Source: Omphalotus guepiniiformis | Taxonomy: Eukaryota; Basidiomycota; Agaricomycetes; Agaricales; Omphalotaceae | Direction of reading: 5' to 3' | Assembly: GCA_028554645.1 (NCBI GenBank) | Contig: JAQOOI010000064.1 | Coordinates: 1,364,001-1,428,000 of the forward strand | Length of the DNA stretch: 64,000 nucleotides | In this document: in pieces, positions 25,201-35,965 of the stretch | How the letters are laid out: each line of letters begins with the position of its first letter | Numbering within the stretch: position 1 is the stretch's first letter | Translations under genes and position numbers: made by a program | Notes under the pieces: generated by a model | Databases searched by the model: none | Seen by the model: the letters and a program-made list of their open reading frames with translations, nothing else | Told to the model about the DNA's origin: nothing

Positions 25201-25363
25201 TGGAAAAGTCAGAGTTACTATTACCGATGGAAACGCAAGTATTGCACAGGTAAAGATGCATGATGTGAGCGTGAAGCTCGCAAGCGTAGTAGGCGGTGAA
25301 ACGATGGGAGATGCAGTGAGAGTCAGGGAAGGAGCCAGGGAGGTGACGTTAGAGCTCGCATGA
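22248..25363 (+). CDS. GH31 alpha-xylosidase (YicI-like), intracellular
   Basis: Hydrolyses terminal alpha-xylosyl residues, as in xyloglucan oligosaccharides. It starts [18 protein letters not shown], typical of the YicI group, with no signal peptide. The N-terminal beta domain includes [15 protein letters not shown]. The barrel holds [15 protein letters not shown], the nucleophile Asp in CFKTDFGE (~24045-24125, split by an intron), [17 protein letters not shown] and the acid/base Asp block [10 protein letters not shown]. The C-terminal beta domains contain LLVAPVLVP and end EVTLELA. About ten introns. The lack of a secretion signal suggests that imported oligosaccharides are cleaved in the cytosol. 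Assignment within GH31 rests on the start motif and the FGE block. Confidence 0.93.
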
Positions 25364-25579
25364 GCCTCCACTAGTTGACATGGAATTTGGAGGACGGTGT
25401 CAACTCGGGCCCGAAAGGATTGAATACGGTGTGGGACAAAGGGTGTGAGTACGGGTAGTTAGAAGTATTGCCGCACGCAAATGTGAATTAACCGGTGTGC
25501 AAGAAATAGCAGCCTGACATGAAGAGAACTGCGATGATTTTATGTTTAGGGGCTGTCCTCAGCTGGTCCTCAGTCGAGT

Positions 25580-25920
25580 TCAGTCTTCCAAGAACTCTTT
25601 CATCGCCCGACTTCGTTTGGCTTGCCGTTCCTTTGCGTCTTCTCTGTTACGCGAAGAACGTGCCATGCTCTGTCGAGTTGTAAGAAAGAGAACTGAATGG
25701 AGAGCAGGAATTGGAAAAGCAGACCTCTTTATGAAGACAGCGATTCATTTCATCCTTGGCTCTGTTACAGCCACCGGTAAGCCTCGCCCATCCACTGAGA
25801 TGACATTCTTCGAGAGCTTGGATGAAGTCCTTGCAGACTTTGCTGAACATTAATAAATTGAAAAACTCAAGGGAAATAATTGAACATACCTAATTTTTTG
25901 TCAGACAACTGTGGGTGCAT
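25580..25920 (-). CDS. CMC2: COX assembly mitochondrial protein Cmc2 (twin CX9C)
   Basis: Small intermembrane-space protein imported through the Mia40 disulfide relay and needed for cytochrome oxidase biogenesis. The start MHPQLSDKKL is spliced to AKVCKDFIQALEECHLSGW. CKDFIQALEEC and CNRAKDEMNRC are the two CX9C motifs. A last exon adds SMARSSRNREDAKERQAKR and ends KEFLED. Two short introns. It is divergent from transketolase with only 83 bp between the start codons. Confidence 0.92.
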
Positions 25921-26003
25921 GAAGGTAAGCGCTTTCCCGGCAATTACCGGCAATTTGGTGATTAAAAATCTCTCCAGCCCGAACTCGTCTCTTTACCAAT
26001 ACC
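25921..26003. promoter_or_regulatory. 83-bp bidirectional promoter with a 10-bp-spaced direct repeat
   Basis: The whole space between the CMC2 and transketolase start codons. It contains CCGGCAATT at 25937-25945 and again at 25947-25955, in the same orientation and one helical turn apart. This is the arrangement expected if two protein monomers bind the same DNA face. No TATA box is obvious. Confidence 0.5.
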
Positions 26004-28831
26004 ATGTCCTCCTTCTCCCCACTTCAGTCTGATGATACTTCCATCGCTACTATTCGTGCTCTCGCTGCAGATGTTGTAGCCAAAGCCAACTCTGGCCATC
26101 CAGGTTCTTCGATCCGTCTTATCGTACTACAACAATCTCTGATCGGTTGTTTCTAGGTGCCCCGATGGGCATGGCTCCCGTCGCACACGTCCTCTTCTCT
26201 CGGTCCATGATTTTTTTGTTCGTGGGGTGTGCAAACGTACTCATGCTTTATCGACAGCTTCGTGAATGCGAACCCCAAGAATTCAAAGTGGTTCAATCGC
26301 GATCGCTTTGTTCTCTCCAACGGGTAAGTACGTCGTACCCGTCCTTGATGTGCGAGATAGACTAAGGTTTTGCATAGACACGCGTATGTGCATCAAGTCA
26401 GGAATCTGATGATGCTTTACTGAGTTTCACTCTTCAGTTGCGCACTACAATATGTCCTGTTGCACTTGATGGGCTACAAGCTATCTATGGATGATCTGAA
26501 AGCTTTCCGTCAGATAGATTCTCTCACTCCAGGACATCCAGAAGCTGGACACACTGATGGTGCGCTTGAAAGATTTCGTGATCTAATTGAGCGGGTTCTC
26601 ATGCTACGTGTGCCGCAGGGATTGAGGTGACCACCGGCCCTCTCGGTCAGGGTTTCGGTAACGGTGTTGGTCTCGCCATCGCACAAGCTCATCTTGCCGC
26701 CGTATACAACAAAGATGGTTTTGATCTAATCAACAATTTCACATACGGTGTGTGCTTTGGAGCAGTGGAGGAGTTCGCTGATTGAACGTGTTTTTTCTTA
26801 CGTTTTCACTGGAGATGGGTGTCTCATGGAAGGTGTTGCAAGCGAGGCTGCCTCCCTTGCTGGCCATCTTCAGCTGGGTAACCTCATCGTGGTAAGTGGC
26901 AGACTGCTCTTGAATATTAGACATTCAATTCACCCGGCGCGAGTAGGTTTACGATGACAACCGTAAGGATTTTCAGTTCTGGTTGGGATTGACTTTTCAT
27001 ACGTGAATGCAGATATCTCCATTGACGGTGACACCGCTGTTGCGTTCACTGAGAACGTTGAACAGCGTTTCTTGGCCTACGGTTGGCAGGTTCTCCACGT
27101 GGACAACGGTGATACGTGTGTTTGTTCTCAACGTTACACGAACTACTACTCAGAGCATAGAATAGCGATCTTCCTGCTATATACAATGCCATCGCCGAGG
27201 CCAAGCTCGAAAAAAGCAAGCCTACTATTATTCGTCTCAGGACGACTATCGGGTTCGGTTCGAAACAACAAGGAACGCACGGCGTCCATGGAGCTCGTAT
27301 GTATCAAGTCTCACTTTGACTGTTGGATTTTTCTGATTTTTCCCGTTCTTACAGCTTTGAAAGCGGACGATATCCAAGCATTCAAAACCAAATACGGGTT
27401 GCCTGCTGATCAATCATTTTACGTTCCTCCGGCGGCCTATGAAGCATATGCTGAGGTTGGCAAACGTGGAGCTGCTCTTGAGGCTAAATGGAACGATCTT
27501 TTCGCTGCTTATGGTACCAAATACCCCAAGGAGTATGCTGAACTTACTCGGCGTATCGCTGGCGAACTTCCTGCCAATTGGGAGAAGTCTCTGCCCGTTT
27601 ACAAGGCTAGCGATGCTGCTCAGGCTTCACGGAAACTTTCGGAGATAGTTCTCACTGCCATTACCCCCGTTCTACCTGACCTTCTTGGTGGATCTGCAGA
27701 TTTAACAGGCAGTAATCTCACTAAGGTGAAAGGATCTGTTGATTTCCAACCTCCCAGCACCGGTCTCGGCAACTATGCTGGTACGTATATCCGATATGGT
27801 GTGCGTGAGCACGGTATGGGTGCTATTGCCAACGGTATCTCCGCATATGGTGGCATAATTCCCTTTGTTGCAACGTTCTTGGTAAGATTGAAGTCAATGT
27901 TTGTCATTTGACTTGGACTAACGCAAATGCTCAGAACTTTGTTTCTTACGCTGCTGGTGCTGTGCGTCTTTCTGCCTTAAGCGGTCATCAAGTAATCTGG
28001 GTTGGTGAGTACCTCGTGATGTGAACCCCTGTTTAGCAGGTCCCTTAATATCTGCTTAGCTACTCACGATTCCATTGGTCTCGGCGAGGACGGTCCTACT
28101 CACCAGCCTGTTGAGACTGCGATCCACTTCCGTGCCACCCCTAACGTTGCTTTCTGGCGGCCTGCAGATGGCAATGAGACATCCGCCGCTTATCTCGTTG
28201 CTCTCAAATCCAAGAAGACTCCTTCAATCCTTTCTCTTTCCCGGCAAAACCTCCCAAATCTCGAGGCTTCGACTATCGAGAAGGCTAGCAAGGGTGGATA
28301 CGTAGTTATCGAAGAGCAAGGCGAGGACCTGACCATTGTCAGTGCTGGCAGCGAGGTATCAATTGCCGTCGAGGCCGCAAGTCTTCTCAAGGCTCAGGGT
28401 ATCAAAACACGAGTTGTCAGCTTACCTTGCTGGCTAGTCTTCGACCAACAACCCGAGGAGTACAGGCTAAGCGTTCTTAGAAGCGGAGCGCCGATCCTAT
28501 CGCTCGAGGCTCTTTCGACTGCTGGCTGGCAGAAGTACAGCCATGAGGTCAGTGGTGTTGCTTTAGGTTGTTTTCAGTGCCGGCCACTTACGTTGACAAA
28601 TTTTGTAGCAATACGGTCTTCCTGCTTGGGGTGCTTCTGGTCCTTATAAGAAGGTCTATGAGAAGTTTGGCATCACCGGCTCAAGTATGTTTTCGTTTAT
28701 GTTACCTGGGGGTGTACTACATGCTCATTACACCTTTAGATATTGCTGTGGTGGGTAAGAAGGTCGTCGACTTTTACAAGCAGAAGGGTGGCCCCGTTGT
28801 CTCGCCACTCGTCAAGGCTTTCACGCTTTAA
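26004..28831 (+). CDS. TKL1: Transketolase
   Basis: Pentose-phosphate pathway enzyme moving two-carbon ketol units, dependent on thiamine diphosphate. It starts [40 protein letters not shown] is the phosphate/substrate site, [11 protein letters not shown] follows, and [13 protein letters not shown] precedes the ThDP motif GDG...N ([10 protein letters not shown] to VVYDDN). The Pyr domain has the catalytic Glu block [11 protein letters not shown] and [17 protein letters not shown]. The C-terminal domain ends PLVKAFTL. About nine introns. Length and all cofactor motifs are normal. Confidence 0.97.
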
Positions 28832-29048
28832 ATTTTCTCCAGCTGGGCTTGAGGAAATAGAAGATCATAGATCATAGTATCCAGACAGAGGCAAATAGAA
28901 ATGTACCCCAATGTGCTTTGAAATAGATATGTACTGAAATGAATCTCGAATGAACCTGCATATTTAAGGAGGGATCGTCCAACATAGTTTCATTATCTCT
29001 CTGTATGCTCGATTCCAGATTATGGGGAATTCTAGTGAACAATAACAT

Positions 29049-29609
29049 CTATTTCCTAGAGACATAAGCGGTATCCCACATCGCCCTCTCCGCATCATCT
29101 TTCGCAACATCCACAACGTGAGGAGCAAGGTACCGGACGTCCTGTGAATCGGAACAGCATGTGAGTAGGGAAACCGGTGGTGAACACTCTTAATCGCACC
29201 TCTGTAGGCTTCGTCCACTGGTCCTTAGGAAGAGGTGCATGAAGCACACTAGCTTGTGAAGCACGCTTGAGACGGTAAGCGCGGTCATATCTCTCGCGAG
29301 GGGTCAAACGGTTCAGAGCCTAGATAAAACAGGCGGGATTAGCTGGCAAATCATGACTTTGCTCGACGGAAAGACGTGCCCGTTGAACGTCTTCACGCTC
29401 CTCCATCACTAAGCTCACGTTCAGAAGACACACAAGAAGCGAGAATGTTGGACATGTAACGCACAGAGGTCGTCATACTTGAAACCATACTGTCTGTAGC
29501 CAGACAGGTTAGCGTACCAGGTAGCAAGAGGAGTGACCCATTTCGAAAGGGCTTTTGAGGCAAGAACTTTAGGAGCCAAAGAGTAGCTGAGCGCAGGATA
29601 GAGAGGCAT
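29049..29609 (-). CDS. QCR7: Cytochrome bc1 complex subunit 7 (Qcr7, 14 kDa)
   Basis: Matrix-side subunit of respiratory complex III. It starts MPLYPALSYSLAPKVLASKA, then WYANLSGYRQYGFKYDDL, EEREDVQRALNRLTPRERYD, LPKDQWTKPTE and, after a further intron, DVRYLAPHVVDVAKDDAER, ending WDTAYVSRK. The aligned spacing EE-x9-AL-x-RL matches yeast Qcr7 only if intron 2 (29379 down to 29320) uses a GC donor. Three introns. It is divergent from NDP kinase, with 183 bp between starts. Confidence 0.93.
29320..29379 (-). other. GC-AG intron in QCR7 (donor GCACGT)
   Basis: On the minus strand the exon ends gtt caa cgg at 29380. The intron then begins GCACGT and ends ttttatctag before GCT CTG AAC. The phase must be 0, and the residues VQR are needed for ungapped alignment with Qcr7. 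An alternative GT donor 9 nt upstream (gttcaa) also keeps phase 0 but would delete those three residues. The next GT, downstream, breaks the frame. Confidence 0.62.
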
Positions 29610-29792
29610 TGCAGAAATTCAAAAGTCAAAGTTGTGCTGGAATTTTCCGGGTCGCGGTCAGTATCGGAGTGAGTTTGTACTTATTTGTATATGTGGCTGT
29701 GCGGTAGAGATCGAAGATAGATAAAAAGTATTTAAGCCTTCAAATCTGCTAGCAACCTCCTTATTAACCTTCAAACCGCTACCATCTTCATC

Positions 29793-30481
29793 ATGTCCAC
29801 CTCTGAGCAAACTTATATCATGGTCAAGGTATATATCTTCTGATCTACACCCTGTTGAATTTACTAATGATTTCTTTATCGACTAGCCCGATGGTGTCCA
29901 ACGCGGACTCGTTGGCAAGATCATCACTCGTTTCGAGGACAGAGGGTTCAAGCTTGTTGCCCTCAAGCTCGTTCACGCCACCCCTGAACACCTTGAGAAG
30001 CGTACGCTGCGATCTCCCTTTCTCCTGGCTTTGTGTCAATACTTACATCTTACCTCCTATGCAGACTACGCCGATCTCAAGGGTAAGCCTTTCTTCCCTG
30101 GTTTGATCAAGTACATGGCCTCTGGTCCTGTCGTCGCGATGGTTTGGGAGGGACTTGATGCTGTCAAGACTGGTCGTGCCATGCTTGGTGCGACCAACCC
30201 TTTGGCGTCCAACCCCGGTGAGTCCCTTTTGACACTACCATGTGTAGTATAAGCACGCATTTATCCCTATGGCCAGGCACAATCCGTGGCGACTTTTGCT
30301 TGGCTGTTGGTCGTAATATCTGCCACGGCTCTGACGCTGTCGAGAGCGCACAGAAGGAGATTGCCCTGTGAGTATTAACCATCCTACGCATACAATCACT
30401 GTTTCTGACACGTTCTTCAGCTGGTTCCCAGAAGGTGTTGTTCAGTACAAGAATGCTTTGGAGGCTTGGGTTTTCGAGTAA
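29793..30481 (+). CDS. YNK1: Nucleoside diphosphate kinase
   Basis: Exchanges the gamma-phosphate among nucleotides through a phospho-histidine. It starts [20 protein letters not shown], then [20 protein letters not shown] and [19 protein letters not shown]. The catalytic His lies in [14 protein letters not shown], and the end is [11 protein letters not shown]. About 150 residues over five exons, the normal single-domain size. Cytosolic, with no targeting peptide. Confidence 0.97.
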
Positions 30482-30908
30482 TTTTAATTGGGTCTTGCAC
30501 TAGCATTGCATATATAGGGGAAAACAAAAAATCATTTGTAAAATTACCATTCGACGCTATCGATCCCTGCGATTTCGATCCATATCTGTTAAGCGAGCGA
30601 CTTGCTAGGATCGGATGGGCTCTAAGTATACACTTTTGGACGTCATCGGCAGTGAGTCTTCTTGCACGTTCCTCGGTCTCTGTTCAAACATTAACGTTCG
30701 AATTTTAAGCCTAGAGTCTGGACTTGCAACTTGAAATGATCCTGTCGATTTACGACTCTTCCACGACCAAATGGCCATCGTTCTGACACTGATAATTCTG
30801 TTTTCAGATGAGTAGACGGCAGATTGCTGGAAGAGTGTCGCGTCGCGAAGGTTTATGAACGCGATCACGTGTGGTCGAGCAATGCAAGATAATCTTCTGT
30901 ATCGTGGC
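30482..30908. other. Convergent 3' region, no gene seen
   Basis: A 427-bp stretch holding the 3' ends of the NDP kinase and TACO1 genes. Reading frames in it are short and lack start/splice context. One CACGTG at 30866-30871 is here, but since this is a 3'-3' junction it is probably chance. Confidence 0.5.
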
Positions 30909-32098
30909 CTAAGATGCACTAGTCCATACCCGAACAACGTCGTCATGAGCTTCAAGCGTCTCCACTAACTCGTCAACTACCTCCTCCATCTCCTCTGAAA
31001 GTTCGGTGCTTTCGAGAGCCTTGTAAGCTAGCTCACTTGCCACTAATTGCGTAGCATTGTGCTGGGTTAGTGCAGTAGTAAGGCCAGATAATGAAGAAGG
31101 TTCGCAGGTGAACTGTACTTCCTATGAGTTTGCATGTTCCTAGATCAACAGTAGTGAGGCAACGTACCTCCACTTCCACATAAGACTCGTCCTCCTTTTC
31201 GGAAAGTTGCTCAAAGTCCTCGGCCCCATTGTCTAAGCCAGTCTCTGCCAGCTTCTCCATTCGTTGGTCAAAATCTGGTCCCTTTTCCAAACTGACTTTG
31301 ACCAAGCCACTCCGTTGAAACATGAACCCAACAGGTGCTATGCGAGCGCTGAGTACGTCTATATTAGCTATCTTCTTGCGGTGCATATGGGCAGGACGGA
31401 CTTGCGAGCGGTCAATATTTCACGGAGGGTCTGTACTGTTCGATTCGTGTTATCTGTTGCGCATTCTCTAGCATCCAATGAGCTGCGTGGATTGATAGAT
31501 GAGATGAAGCTCACATTATAATTCCAACATTATTGCACGCTATGGCTTCATACGTCAAATTGTCACCAGAACCCTTGACTTTGGAGGCCTAGAAATAGAT
31601 TAGTTGACGACCACGGACGCAAATCTCTGTCAAGCAGACCTTGGCCAGAGCCTTTGCTATATTTTCCTTCGGCACATCTTGAGCTCGTAGACGTTTTAGA
31701 ACTGCTGCCAGAGAAGCATTCTTCTCCGGGTCAGCCGACCCTCCAACTGGTAGGCGCGAACGATTAATTAATCAGTTGAGAGAAAAACTTGGCAGCAGCG
31801 TACTTCGAGAAGCATTCACAATGTCCTGTCAATTTGAAGAATATGAGGTATTGCAGGAGGAAATACAAAGAGGGATCCCGTACAAGAGTCGCTTTGTTGA
31901 ACACAGCGCTTTTAGATGCGTCATTTGCGCCCTTTTTCTGCTTGATTTTGGACCACTGCGACCACCGGAGACTCAGAAGGTTGATGACATTCGTACAGAA
32001 CAGGTGCCCACCTTGTTATGCCCTGCGAGCCTGGGGCAAGAAGTGGAAATGTAACGAAGTGGAGAGGATGATGTGAGAAGTGAAAGCCGAGGAAGCAT
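30909..32098 (-). CDS. TACO1: TACO1/YebC-family mitochondrial translational activator
   Basis: Member of the YebC/PmpR family; mitochondrial forms promote translation of COX1 or proline-rich stretches. Exon 1 encodes a presequence MLPRLSLLTSSSPLRYISTS rich in Ser/Arg/Leu, directly joined to the family start AGHNKWSKIKQKKGANDASK. It continues GGSADPEKNASLAAVLKRL, DVPKENIAKALAKA, LTDNTNRTVQTLREI, APVGFMFQRSGLVKVSLEK and ETGLDNGAEDFEQ, ending DDVVRVWTSAS. The annealed presequence plus bacterial-type core fixes the start at 32098. A (CATA)n tract abuts the start codon. Confidence 0.9.
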
Positions 32099-32121
32099 TA
32101 TGTATGTATGTATGTATGTAC
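32099..32121. repeat. (GTAT)n microsatellite abutting the TACO1 start codon
   Basis: About five copies of tgta/tatg on the plus strand, read as (CATA)n on the coding strand, ending directly at the ATG. It would lie in the 5' UTR or core promoter. Confidence 0.85.
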
Positions 32122-32296
32122 CCAACTCGAACCTTTTTTGCTTCGAAATCTTATGTTCGTCTTTGAGTCAACCAATATGTACTCCGGGTGGGAGTTTACA
32201 CTTCTTCAAGTCTCGTTTCCATTACTTATCATGTATACAGTATTGTATAGGTACATTACAGAAGACATGAGAATGTAGTTCAAATCGTTATTATCA

Positions 32297-35136
32297 TCAA
32301 CCCCGCTGGGATAGTCCGCTCTCTGCTGCTCGCACAGCTCCTTGCAAGTCCAGATGGAAGAACGGCGTTTCAACAGGTAGAGGTGCCACGAAATTGTCGT
32401 CGACGTTGAAATCAACTTTTCCATTACTAGACGAGATCGAGTTCCTGTTCTTGGAAGAAGGGTTTCCCTTCTCAATATCATCCTGTTCATCATTCGAGTC
32501 GTGATCCTCACGAAGATCACCGAACTGCCTGTCGCGTAACCCGTCGCGGTAGGGCACGACAGCGGCGATCTCTTGAGGGGCTCTAGAAACAGAGGCACCG
32601 AGGCCGAATCCACCAGCAACAAGAGCTCGTCGGATCCATGGTGAAAGGATAGTAGCAAAGTGGAACTGCAACCCCAAAATGAGTACTTTGCAGCCGAAAG
32701 GTCATTGCATGACAAACCTCGACGGGATGGTCTGCCCATCTTTCAATCTCGTTTCTGGTATCTATCAATGTCTGTATCGCAGTTGTGTCGATGTGGGATC
32801 TATGAACAGATGCACTCAGCCTCTATGGGCTCCGCAAAGAGCCAGAGAGAGATTGTACTCACATGGAAGAAAAGTCAAGCACAATAGCATGCAGGTCAGG
32901 ACGTCTAGTATTTTCTTCTTGCTCAGATTCCGCGCTCCCGTTTCGCGGGCCAGGATCATTCCAGGGACGATCGCTGAGTTTGACCGTACTCATATCTTTT
33001 CCTCTCCTCATATTCTCCTTGACATAATCTACGAGGACCGAATTCAAGATTGAACAGTTGGGATAGAGATAGCTCTCCTCAAACCGATAGACGATTACGC
33101 CTGGTGAAGGAGGCTCGACATTGATATGGGGACTCGTCACGCCGTTATTGGTGAGAGGTACAAAGACCTCACGTTGCTGTTTGCTGCCCGGGGCGTCATC
33201 CTTGAGAGTTACTTTACCAAGGAACGCTCCTCGAGGGTGCGCGACGCGGATGAGCAAGAGAGCGAGGGATACACAGACCGAGACGTAGATACCGTTCTCG
33301 ATCGATGAAAACACCGTGACCAGAACAGCGGCCACCCAGATCAGGAACTCAAGAGGCGAAACTCGCCAGTAAGAAAATACCTATACGCAGGGTAAAGGTC
33401 AGATTTTGATGCTTCATATACGAACATCTGATACGAACCTGACTCGGAGAGGCGACAAGGTCTGCCACCGCATGAATGATGACAGCGGAAAGACCAGCGC
33501 TCGGAATCCAGAAAAATGCCGGGGTGAGGCCATATAGCGCAACGATTACAACAACGGCGGTGATGATACCGGCTGCAGGAGTTCGTACACCGGACTTGGA
33601 CTTGAGGGCGGACCGGGAGAAGGATCCGGTTGCTGGGTAGGCACCAAAGCAAGAGCCTACTGTGTTTGTAACACCAATGGCGATAAGCTCTTGGTTGGGG
33701 TTGATTTTATAGCCGTTCACTCGACCAAATGCTGGATAGAATTTTGAATAAAGCTTTATCATTCTGAATCTTTTTTGTGGGACTTACACTTTGAGATGGC
33801 GATATGCTCGAGGAGAAGAATAATCGTGGCGACGGGAAGCTCGCCCGCAAGAGCGCTAATAAGCTCAGGGTCAATGGTCGGTTGTCCGACGTGTTGAAAA
33901 CCGCTGGGAACTTGACCCAAAATCTTGATAGGATACTTCCCTTTAGAGTTTTTCCTATGTCTCGTGTAGAGCCAGGAAGCAATCGTCAAGATAAGCAAAA
34001 CGAATGCATTCCTCAGAACGGAAATGAAGAAGAAGATACGCGCTAGGGAAGGGAACACGGTCAAGCGAGGCAATGATCAAGTATGGGCGATACGAACCTC
34101 GGCGAGGAAAGCGCTTGGTGAGCCGATCGCATAGAATACGAATAGCATACAGGGAAACGAGACCTGTGAGTCCCCACGCAGCATCCAATGTGGTTCTTGG
34201 GAGTCCCTTCAATGAATTGATAATGACTAGGTAAGTGGCACCGCGCGTACTACAGAGTTATATTTAGCTGTGACTTCTCGAATCGTGAATTCATACGACT
34301 TACTCAAATCCTGTGATGCCCATCAAGCCGGGAACTTGGCCAGCGACGATACTGATGGCAGAGCCGGTCATGAAACCACTGACTGCAGGTGCTGGGATGA
34401 ACTCAACCAGCCAGCCAAGTCTGAGCAGGCCGATACCGAGAACGATAAAACCGCAAAGAAAGGCCACTGTTGTCGCGATTTCGGGGCCTTCCCACTGGTT
34501 AGGATGGGAAGCATCTACATGTTTGATAATTTGTGACACAGTCAAGGACATGACAGCGACTGGCCCAATAGACACGTCCTTTGAAGTTGCGAAGAACTGA
34601 AACAGTAGCATCTCAGTATTGTAGGCCGAGAGATATACTGAGGGGGACACATACACAATAGACTGCAACTCCTACAAAGGAAGAGTACAGGCCGTACTCA
34701 ACAGGAAGTGTTGCGATCTGGAAATAGTTGTGTCAAGTCATGACGCGAAGAAGGGGAAAAAATAATGTACTTGAGCGTAGGACATTCCTTGAGGAACAAC
34801 AACCATGCCGACAGTCAAACCAGCGATGACATCGCCAGTAAGCCAGCCAAGATCTGGAAAGCGGCTCGCGTAAGTAACACTCTGGGAAAGGGAGGATGGA
34901 AACTTACTGTATCTTGAAATCCAGCTTAGGATCGGAAATAGGCTGAGTACGTAGTTGACGACCTAGATGGGCGAGAAATGTTGATATAAAAGCAGAGAAG
35001 CCAGAGAAAAAAATACGACATAGTTGGTAGGATTCCTTTTGAATCTGTGGAGCCAGTCTCCTACTGAGATGACAGGTACGGTCTCCTCAGGATATCCGAT
35101 AACACGCTTTCCAATGGATTTTGCAGAGGCGACCAT
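32297..35136 (-). CDS. SUL1: SulP-family sulfate permease with STAS domain
   Basis: Plasma-membrane anion transporter, most likely sulfate uptake. It starts MVASAKSIGKRVIGYPEET. The membrane core includes TGDVIAGLTVGMVVVPQGMS, YAQIATLPVEYGLYSSF, DVSIGPVAVMSLTVSQII, FIPAPAVSGFMTGSAISI, VGQVP-type loops, and QELIAIGVTNTVGSCFGAYP with TGSFSRSALKSKSG. The last membrane helices are FWIPSAGLSAVIIHAVADL and FLIWVAAVLVTVFSSIENG. A cytosolic STAS domain follows, with LHAIVLDFSSM and SHIDTTAIQTLIDTRNEIE. The acidic/Ser tail ends ESGLSQRG. About twelve introns. Fungal Sul1/Sul2 share this layout. Confidence 0.93.
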
Positions 35137-35965
35137 GATAGAGAAAATGACAAGGTCTCCACAATGAAGTCAAAGTCGGATGGAAGAGCAGGAAGACGAT
35201 GGATACTTCGAGGTCACCGGAAGAAGAAGACCGCTGAGAAGGACGCTAGATGAATATCAAGCGCTACCAAAGTAAGTATGCCATTTAAACGAGAATTAAA
35301 TATAAAAGAGAAAACAGCGAGGCTTGCTCATAGACGTCCATGATTAGCAACTGTGAGGCGATCTCAGAGTTCAATGGCGCAATTTTTGGTCCCGTCCTGA
35401 TTTGTCAGCAGCACCGCCACAGGTACGCCATTATCCCAGATTCCAGTCTTCTTTTTCGACGCCACAGATGGTCACCGACGCCAGATTTCGTGCTTTCATC
35501 CCAATCCATACTAATACCCTCAGGTACCAGCGATCAGGAGAAACTGGCGTTCTGTCTGCATCTTTTTAATCAAATTATCAGCGGTGGAATTCCCAGGTCT
35601 AGAGTCGGACTTGAAGCTTGAAGGACATCTGCCATGTCATTGTTCAGGGGGCCTCAACAGACCATGTTTCAAACCCCACAGCCTGGAACCTGGGTCATTT
35701 GAGAGTAATTATTTACTAGCTGCCTACGTGCCTGTAGCGTTAACCCATATCCTAATGGCTGTGAGCTGTACATGTGCAGAGCGCTCAGTGCAGATAACTG
35801 CAGAGCTGCAATTCAAACACGTGACTTTGCTGAGGTTGTGTAGCACGTGACAACAAGGGACAGCACTCTGTACCAACTTGCATCGTTTTTTTCGTTTCAA
35901 TCGACCACAGCGCAGTGCGCTTGTATAACGACCAATCTAGCATCTTTTCTTACGCGTACCATTTA
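35137..35965. promoter_or_regulatory. 829-bp divergent promoter, sulfate permease / STRAP
   Basis: No gene supported here. Two CACGTGA sites in the same orientation lie at 35818-35824 and 35844-35850, 26 bp apart. CACGTGA is the core of Cbf1/Met-type control of sulfur genes in yeasts. They are close to STRAP (about 120 bp) and about 700 bp from the permease, so which gene they serve is open. Confidence 0.45.
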
